Below are positions 7,297 through 10,330 of a DNA stretch of 10,330 bases, in pieces. Position 1 is the stretch's first letter. Every line of letters starts with the position of its first letter. The notes under the pieces were generated by a model. That model did no database searches, had not been told where the DNA came from, and saw only the letters and a program-made list of their open reading frames with translations. The stretch lies in contig CALFGU010000126.1 in assembly GCA_937877685.1 (NCBI GenBank), positions 1 through 10,330 of the forward strand. Direction: 5' to 3'. The DNA is from an uncultured Prevotella sp. Lineage in GTDB: Bacteria > Bacteroidota > Bacteroidia > Bacteroidales > Bacteroidaceae. The position numbers and the translations under genes are program-made.

Positions 7297-7338
7297 CACC
7301 CCTCATTGTGTGTATTGCAGATTGCGATATGAGGGGTG
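7297..7338 (+). promoter_or_regulatory. Leader hairpin upstream of uvrA
   Basis: A perfect 10-base-pair inverted repeat (CACCCCTCAT at 7297-7306 and ATGAGGGGTG at 7329-7338) encloses a 22-base loop. It ends 33 bases before the uvrA ATG. There is no U-run after it, so it is not a normal terminator. The loop is long for a protein operator, although a palindromic regulator site cannot be excluded. A role in mRNA stability or translation is possible but unproven. The structure also covers a possible GTG start at 7336, which argues against that start. Confidence 0.55.
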
Positions 7339-7371
7339 TTTACGTGCAATTTACCCTCCCATTTTCTACGG

Positions 7372-10236
7372 ATGACCATAAAGATTAAAGGCGCTCGGGT
7401 GAACAACCTCAAGAATATCGATCTCGAAATTCCGCGCGACAAATTGATAGTAGTTACAGGCTTGTCGGGTTCCGGCAAGTCCTCATTGGCGTTCGACACC
7501 CTCTATGCCGAAGGTCAGCGTCGGTATGTGGAAAGCCTTTCTGCCTATTCGCGCCAGTTCTTGGGGCGTATGCACAAACCGGAGTGCGATTACATCAAGG
7601 GACTTCCGCCTGCCATTGCTATCGAACAGAAGGTGACGTCGCGCAATCCGCGATCTACGGTGGGCACTTCTACGGAGATTTACGAATACCTCCGTCTGCT
7701 CTTTGCGCGCATCGGTCGTACGTTCTCGCCTGTTAGTGGTGAGGAGGTGAAACGCCATTCTGTGAAGGACGTAGTGGATTGTGCGCTTTCGCATCCCGCA
7801 GGTACGCGCTTCACAGTGCTCGCTCCGATGCGCATACATGGCGAACGCACGCTCCGCGAACAGTTGGAAATTGACCTCAAGCAGGGACTCTCCCGATTAG
7901 ATGTGGATGGCGAGATGGTGCGTATAGAGGATTTTCTGGAGGAACTTTCAACGGTGAAAGGTGAAGGGTTAACGGTTAACGAGGGTGACGATTCGTTCAC
8001 CGTTCACCGTTCTCCGTTCTCCGTTGAAAACATTTACTTGCTCCTCGACCGCTTGGCGGTAGATAATTCTCAAACCGCCATTTCGCGCCTTGCCGACTCC
8101 GTGCAAACAGCCTTCTTTGAGGGGGGCGGAACCTGCGTCCTGCGCTTCTATCCTGGGAAAGAAACGGTGACGTTCAGCGAGCGCTTTGAGGCGGATGGCA
8201 TTCAGTTTGAAGAACCTTCCGACAGCATGTTCTCGTTCAACTCTCCCCTTGGCGCCTGTCCTGAATGTGAGGGCTTTGGACGTATTATGGGCATTGATGA
8301 ACAACTTGTGGTGCCCAATTCTTCCTTAAGTGTTTACGAAGGTGCCGTTATGTGTTGGCGCGGGGATAAGATGGGAGAATGGCGCAAGGAATTTTGCCGT
8401 CGCGCTTCGGAAGTGGGCTTCCCCATTTTCGAACCTTATTACAACCTTACGCAAGAGCAGAAGGACTATCTCTGGCATGGCGACGGCAAGGTGCATCATG
8501 GCGATGGCGATTGGGATGTTTGTATCGACCGCTTCTTTGACATGCTCCGCGAAAATCAATATAAGATTCAGTATCGCGTGATGTTGGCGCGCTATCGCGG
8601 AAAGACGGAGTGCCCCACGTGTCGCGGGTCGCGCTTGAAGAAACAAGCGTCTTACGTTAAGGTAGGCGGGAAGAACATTACCGAACTCGTGCGCCTCTCC
8701 ATCCGAGAGTTGCAGGAATTTTTCGCTTCCCTGACGCTCCAACCCCATGAAGAGCAGGTGGCAACCCGACTCTTGGCGGAAATACGCAGTCGCTTGGAAT
8801 TCTTGATGGATGTGGGTTTGGGCTATCTCACCCTCGACCGCTTGAGCAATACACTTTCGGGCGGCGAAAGCCAACGTATTAACCTCGCCACCTCACTTGG
8901 GTCGTCGCTCGTGGGTTCGCTTTACATTCTTGACGAACCCAGTATCGGTCTTCACTCGCGCGACACCGACCGACTCATTTCTGTGCTCAAAAAGCTGCGT
9001 GATTTGGGCAACACCGTGGTGATTGTGGAGCACGATGAGGAGATTATTCGCGAGGCAGATTATATCATTGACATTGGTCCGGATGCTGGTCGTCGCGGAG
9101 GCGAAGTTACATTTGCCGGAACCTTATCTAAGGGGCTTGCTCACGGAGATGATGCGCAATATAACTCTCACACCCTTCGCTATTTGACGGGGCGTGAAAG
9201 CATTGAAGTACCCACTTCGCGCAGACGCTGGAATAATTTTATCGAACTCAAAGGTGCGCGCCACAATAACCTGAAGGGTGTTGACGCCAAGTTCCCCTTG
9301 AACGTCATGACGGTAGTTACGGGCGTGAGTGGTTCGGGAAAATCTACCCTCGTTAGAGACATTTTCTACCGTGCCTTGAAGCGCCACTTTGATGAACCTT
9401 GCGACCGCCCCGGAGAGTTTATCGCGCTCGACGGCGATTTGAACCAAATCAAGGCAATCGAATTTGTGGACCAGAATCCCATTGGTAAGTCCTCGCGTTC
9501 AAATCCCGTGACCTACGTCAAGGCGTATGATGAAATCCGTAAGTTGATGGCGGCGCAACCCTTGGCAAAGCAGATGGACTTTACGGCAGCCCACTTCTCC
9601 TTTAATACCGACGGCGGACGCTGTGAGGAATGTAAGGGCGAGGGAACGGTAACCGTGGAAATGCAATTCATGGCGGATCTCATTTTAGAGTGTGAGGCGT
9701 GTGGCGGTAAGCGCTTTAAGAACGACATTCTCGAAGTGCGCTTTGCGGATAAGAATATCCACGACATTTTGGAGATGACCATCAATCAGGCCATCGAATT
9801 CTTTACCGAGCACAAGCAAGAAAAGATCGCACGACGCTTGAAACCCCTTCAGGATGTGGGACTTGGTTACATCCACCTCGGACAACCCTCTTCAACACTC
9901 TCCGGCGGTGAAAACCAGCGCGTAAAGTTGGCGTACTACCTTGGATTGGAGCGCACGGAACCCACCTTATTCATTTTTGACGAACCCACTACGGGGCTCC
10001 ACTTCCACGATATCAAGCGCCTGCTCCGCTCTTTCGACGCACTCATTGCCCGCGGGCACACCGTACTTATCATTGAGCACAATCTCGATGTGATTAAGTG
10101 TGCCGACCATGTCATAGACCTCGGACCCGAAGGTGGTGACGAGGGCGGAACTATCATTGCCTGTGGCACACCTGAGGAAGTCGTGGCACAGGGAGTGGGT
10201 TACACGGCGCGGTTTTTGCAGGAAAAGATACGTTAA
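7372..10236 (+). CDS. uvrA: UvrA-type excinuclease ABC subunit A, variant with incomplete first zinc module
   Basis: UvrA is the ATP-dependent damage sensor of nucleotide excision repair; it dimerises and loads UvrB on damaged DNA. This 954-residue protein has two ABC ATPase halves: Walker A GLSGSGKSS (30-38), signature LSGGE (495-499) and Walker B LYILDEPS (517-524); then GVSGSGKST (651-659), LSGGE (843-847) and LFIFDEPT (866-873). The C-terminal zinc module is complete (CEEC 751-754, CEAC 774-777), and CPTC is at 414-417. The signature-domain-I module has only its second pair (CPEC 296-299); where E. coli has the first CxxC this protein reads FEADGIQFEEPS. Bacteroidota often carry more than one UvrA, and this may be a paralogue rather than the main copy. 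The ATG at 7372 gives the family's normal start (MTIKIKGARVNNLKN); the upstream GTG at 7336 would add 12 residues lacking similarity. Residues 192-219, in the UvrB-binding domain, are coded by an inserted-looking palindromic repeat. Confidence 0.95.
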   Translation: MTIKIKGARVNNLKNIDLEIPRDKLIVVTGLSGSGKSSLAFDTLYAEGQRRYVESLSAYSRQFLGRMHKPECDYIKGLPPAIAIEQKVTSRNPRSTVGTSTEIYEYLRLLFARIGRTFSPVSGEEVKRHSVKDVVDCALSHPAGTRFTVLAPMRIHGERTLREQLEIDLKQGLSRLDVDGEMVRIEDFLEELSTVKGEGLTVNEGDDSFTVHRSPFSVENIYLLLDRLAVDNSQTAISRLADSVQTAFFEGGGTCVLRFYPGKETVTFSERFEADGIQFEEPSDSMFSFNSPLGACPECEGFGRIMGIDEQLVVPNSSLSVYEGAVMCWRGDKMGEWRKEFCRRASEVGFPIFEPYYNLTQEQKDYLWHGDGKVHHGDGDWDVCIDRFFDMLRENQYKIQYRVMLARYRGKTECPTCRGSRLKKQASYVKVGGKNITELVRLSIRELQEFFASLTLQPHEEQVATRLLAEIRSRLEFLMDVGLGYLTLDRLSNTLSGGESQRINLATSLGSSLVGSLYILDEPSIGLHSRDTDRLISVLKKLRDLGNTVVIVEHDEEIIREADYIIDIGPDAGRRGGEVTFAGTLSKGLAHGDDAQYNSHTLRYLTGRESIEVPTSRRRWNNFIELKGARHNNLKGVDAKFPLNVMTVVTGVSGSGKSTLVRDIFYRALKRHFDEPCDRPGEFIALDGDLNQIKAIEFVDQNPIGKSSRSNPVTYVKAYDEIRKLMAAQPLAKQMDFTAAHFSFNTDGGRCEECKGEGTVTVEMQFMADLILECEACGGKRFKNDILEVRFADKNIHDILEMTINQAIEFFTEHKQEKIARRLKPLQDVGLGYIHLGQPSSTLSGGENQRVKLAYYLGLERTEPTLFIFDEPTTGLHFHDIKRLLRSFDALIARGHTVLIIEHNLDVIKCADHVIDLGPEGGDEGGTIIACGTPEEVVAQGVGYTARFLQEKIR
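7946..8029 (+). repeat. 84-base imperfect palindrome of inverted heptamers inside uvrA
   Basis: Two 35-base arms (7946-7980 and 7995-8029) are inverted copies without gaps, matching at 29 of 35 positions, around a 14-base centre. Each arm carries four 7-base units. On the plus strand the left arm reads GGTGAAA, GGTGAAG, GGTTAAC, GGTTAAC (7953-7980). The right arm reads GTTCACC, GTTCACC, GTTCTCC, GTTCTCC (7995-8022). The outer ends TTTCAACGG and CCGTTGAAA pair perfectly. The total of 84 bases equals 28 codons, so the reading frame is kept. Compared with E. coli UvrA from memory, this region is about 20 residues longer, as expected for an insertion. Confidence 0.9.
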
Positions 10237-10260
10237 CTATTATAATGTAGGTAAAAACAG

Positions 10261-10322
10261 TCCGCACGGCGCTCTCCCCCTGTTTATAGGGGGAGGGGAC
10301 CGCCTTGGCGGTGAGGGGGTGC
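10261..10322 (+). repeat. Two-hairpin dispersed repeat, copy B
   Basis: This is the second copy of the 62-base element at 4295-4356, starting 24 bases after the uvrA stop codon and in the same direction as uvrA. Hairpin 1 (CTCCCCCT/AGGGGGAG, 10274-10281 with 10288-10295) is identical to copy A. Hairpin 2 is ACCGC/GCGGT (10299-10303 with 10308-10312) around CTTG: the A-T pair of copy A is a G-C pair here, a compensatory change. It may act as the 3' end structure of the uvrA mRNA, but no U-run follows within the window. Confidence 0.88.
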
Positions 10323-10330
10323 TAAAGAGC

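Noticed and set aside
7336..7371. Upstream GTG start for uvrA adding 12 residues
   Set aside because: The extra residues have no UvrA similarity, the GTG lies in the arm of the leader hairpin, and the ATG at 7372 gives the standard UvrA N-terminus.
8330..8874. Overlapping open frames on both strands within uvrA
   Set aside because: They are shadows of the uvrA coding frame, whose ABC and zinc motifs run continuously through this stretch.

Overview
The window looks like a chromosomal segment from a member of the Bacteroidota, most likely an anaerobic Bacteroidales (Prevotellaceae would fit, but this is inference). Three things point there. The start codons lack Shine-Dalgarno sequences and follow A/T-rich leaders. 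Matches to the phylum's TAnnTTTG -7 promoter box sit in the gene-flanking gaps. Gene content also fits: a one-chain pyruvate:ferredoxin oxidoreductase typical of anaerobes, an RNase HI with an N-terminal viroplasmin-like domain and a C-terminal PADFGRK signature, and a UvrA of a variant type.

Layout. Bases 1-1927 (+) hold the C-terminal ~641 residues of NifJ/PFOR, closed by a strong terminator at 1941-1980. An AT-rich gap without a convincing gene follows (about 1977-2297). A long hairpin at 2298-2356 then terminates the minus-strand MsbA-like ABC exporter gene (2381-4216). A 202-base spacer rich in small repeats separates the exporter from an rnhA-like gene (4419-5180, -). That gene lies 14 bases behind argS (5195-7012, -), so argS-rnhA is a likely operon. 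A 359-base divergent intergenic region carries candidate promoters for argS and for uvrA (7372-10236, +), plus a leader hairpin before uvrA. The genes are housekeeping in type: central anaerobic carbon metabolism, envelope lipid or drug export, tRNA charging, R-loop/RNA-DNA hybrid removal and nucleotide excision repair. They are not an obvious single pathway.

The unusual content is small repeats rather than a new gene system. (1) A 62-base, two-hairpin element occurs twice (4295-4356 and 10261-10322), with a compensatory base-pair change between the copies. (2) uvrA contains an 84-base in-frame imperfect palindrome (7946-8029) built from inverted 7-base repeats. (3) The rnhA interdomain linker is built from a 7-unit 9-base repeat (4884-4946) and a 4-unit 7-base repeat (4973-5000). 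The heptamers in rnhA and uvrA fit one consensus, (T/C/G)TT(C/A)(A/T)CC. This suggests a dispersed heptamer-repeat family that enters genes at tolerant loops and linkers without breaking the frame.
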